Shown here one piece after another: positions 6,012 through 6,940 of a DNA stretch of 6,940 nt; within the stretch, counting starts at the first letter, position 1, and every line of letters starts with the position of its first letter. The translations under genes were made by a program, and so were the position numbers. The notes under the pieces are model-generated. The model saw only the letters and a list, made by a program, of their open reading frames with translations. It made no database searches and was not told the origin of the DNA. The stretch spans positions 1 through 6,940 of the forward strand of contig JAJZCU010000108.1 of the NCBI GenBank assembly GCA_021828935.1, read 5' to 3'. The DNA comes from Planctomycetota bacterium. GTDB lineage: Bacteria; Planctomycetota; Phycisphaerae; WQYP01.

Positions 6012-6062
6012 AGCGCCGTGTTTACACCGCGGATGTCGGGGGTTCGAGCCCCTCACCGCCCA
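5989..6062 (+). tRNA. tRNA-Val (anticodon UAC)
   Basis: A complete 74-base cloverleaf. The acceptor arm GGGCGGT (5989-5995) pairs perfectly with ACCGCCC (6055-6061), with discriminator A at 6062. D arm: GCTC (5998-6001) with GAGC (6011-6014). Anticodon arm: CCGTG (6016-6020) with CGCGG (6028-6032), including one G-U; loop TTTACAC, so anticodon TAC (6023-6025) reads valine GUA/GUG codons. T arm: GGGGG (6038-6042) and CCCTC (6050-6054), with one G-U, around TTCGAGC. CCA is not encoded and must be added by nucleotidyltransferase. Its first 23 bases overlap the 3' end of the rhaT reading frame. Confidence 0.97.
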
Positions 6063-6113
6063 ATGAAAAGCATTTCTTTGTGCCGATAATTCAACTGTCG
6101 CCTGGAGCGGACC

Positions 6114-6940
6114 ATGAAAGTCACGTTTGGCGGGAAGCAGGGCTTTACGCTTATTGAACTGTTGATGGTCATCGCCATGATCGCCGTGTTATTGGCGCTG
6201 CTGCTGCCGGCTCTGGCCCGCGCCAAAGCCATTGCATACCGCGCAACCTGCGCCGCAAACCTGCGCGGCGTCGGCCAGTCCATCACCATGTTCGCCCAGG
6301 ACCATCAACAAAGTGTGCCCGACACCATGCTGGTTTGGAACGACAACAGCGGCCATCCACAAAACTATGACGCCGGACCGTACTGGGAAGGCTCCATGTA
6401 CTCGCGGCACTATTTCGATCTAATTGACCGTTACGGCGCCTCGGAAAAACAATTTATCTGCCCCGCGGCGGCCGCTGATATGGCGGCGCCCGTGCGCAAG
6501 CTGATCGGCGCGTTCAATGGCCTTGAATCGTTTGATTGCTACCCCGGCAGCTTTCCGCAGCGAACGGAAGCCGCGGTGCGCCTGGAATCGCGCACGCTGC
6601 CCGCTGCGCCGGATTATTCCGCCGGCGACTGGGCACTGTCTTACAATTTCGTTGAATTCCAAAGCTACGAATACATGGGAAACGATCCAAACCTGGCCGT
6701 TTCCCAGCCGTGGATGGTTAACAAATTAGGCCAGGGGGCGACCATGGGCAACGCGTTCGACAACAACCCGCCCCTGATGGCCGACGCCACATGGGTGCAG
6801 CCCGGGGGCGGGCCCGGCGGCGGCCCGAAGGTTGCGTTCAACCATGGACAACAGTGGACCGTAACGGGCTTTGGCCCCGCCGCGCGTGGCGCGATGACGT
6901 CCATGTTTCGGGGCGACGTGAAGGAAAATGTGCTGTATTG
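6114..6940 (+). CDS. Pilin-like protein with prepilin N-terminal methylation domain, probable H-X9-DG family (partial, 3' end cut)
   Basis: A frame with 275 complete codons is open to the right edge. It starts at ATG 6114, six bases after GGAG (6104-6107). Residues 8-33 are a textbook prepilin leader: KQG, then cleavage before F11, FTLIELLMVIAMIAVLLALLLP with the conserved Glu at mature position 5 (E15), followed by a hydrophobic helix to about 33 and the polar ARAKAIAYRATCAANLRGVG stretch (35-54) common in planctomycete type II secretion/pilin-like proteins. The body is rich in Pro, Gly, Tyr and Asn, with a Gly/Pro run (230-238). The last residues, ENVLY plus a codon starting TG, sit where the family's 'VLYxDGHV'-like motif usually lies, so the H-X9-DG region is probably just outside the window. 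In this family a prepilin peptidase removes the leader at the inner membrane. Exported pseudopilin is well supported; the precise substrate or structure is unknown. Confidence 0.88.
   Translation, partial: MKVTFGGKQGFTLIELLMVIAMIAVLLALLLPALARAKAIAYRATCAANLRGVGQSITMFAQDHQQSVPDTMLVWNDNSGHPQNYDAGPYWEGSMYSRHYFDLIDRYGASEKQFICPAAAADMAAPVRKLIGAFNGLESFDCYPGSFPQRTEAAVRLESRTLPAAPDYSAGDWALSYNFVEFQSYEYMGNDPNLAVSQPWMVNKLGQGATMGNAFDNNPPLMADATWVQPGGGPGGGPKVAFNHGQQWTVTGFGPAARGAMTSMFRGDVKENVLY

Noticed and set aside
5989..6062. tRNA-Val as an integration site for a mobile element
   Set aside because: No integrase, no second copy of the tRNA 3' end in the window, and ordinary gene content on both sides.
6065..6090. 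Terminator or promoter in the short gap between tRNA and the pilin-like gene
   Set aside because: Only a 4-bp AAAG/CTTT stem and a GATAAT without a spaced -35 are present; not enough to call.

Overview
This GC-rich bacterial window most resembles a planctomycete, possibly of the Phycisphaerae type. That placement rests on the style of the genes: an H-X9-DG-type pseudopilin with a GFTLIE start, a PilX-like protein in its own unit, mixed strong and weak Shine-Dalgarno sites, and a RhaT with long loop insertions. Verrucomicrobiota or Lentisphaerota are not excluded, because there is no rRNA or other marker gene here.

Layout from left to right: (i) Positions 1-116 (minus) hold the first 38 codons of a gene leaving the window, which look like the N-terminus of anthranilate synthase component I (TrpE). 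(ii) A divergent intergenic region leads into thyA (284-1147) and folA (1179-1667), a two-gene dTMP/folate operon. (iii) A roughly 200-base gap with short dyads precedes a PilX-like pilus-associated protein with a beta-solenoid-like C-terminal half (1870-2991). (iv) After a possible weak terminator and a candidate promoter/operator comes a two-gene sugar unit: an L-arabinose/L-fucose isomerase-like enzyme (3125-4567) and a RhaT-family sugar/proton symporter (4587-6011). (v) The 3' end of the rhaT reading frame runs through a large inverted repeat, a probable tRNA promoter, and the first 23 bases of a tRNA-Val(UAC) gene (5989-6062). (vi) A type II secretion/type IV pilin-like protein starts at 6114 and runs off the right edge, just before the expected DG motif.

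Working together: ThyA converts dUMP to dTMP and oxidises methylene-THF to DHF, and FolA reduces DHF back to THF, so their adjacency is a functional pair. The isomerase and symporter together suggest uptake and first-step catabolism of a deoxy- or pentose sugar; the exact sugar cannot be read from sequence alone. The two pilin-like proteins are separate units and need not act together.

I do not see a defence system, CRISPR array, insertion sequence or clearly novel multi-gene system. The most unusual structure is the rhaT 3' end, where an inverted repeat and tRNA overlap the reading frame. Second is the PilX-like protein with its solenoid domain.
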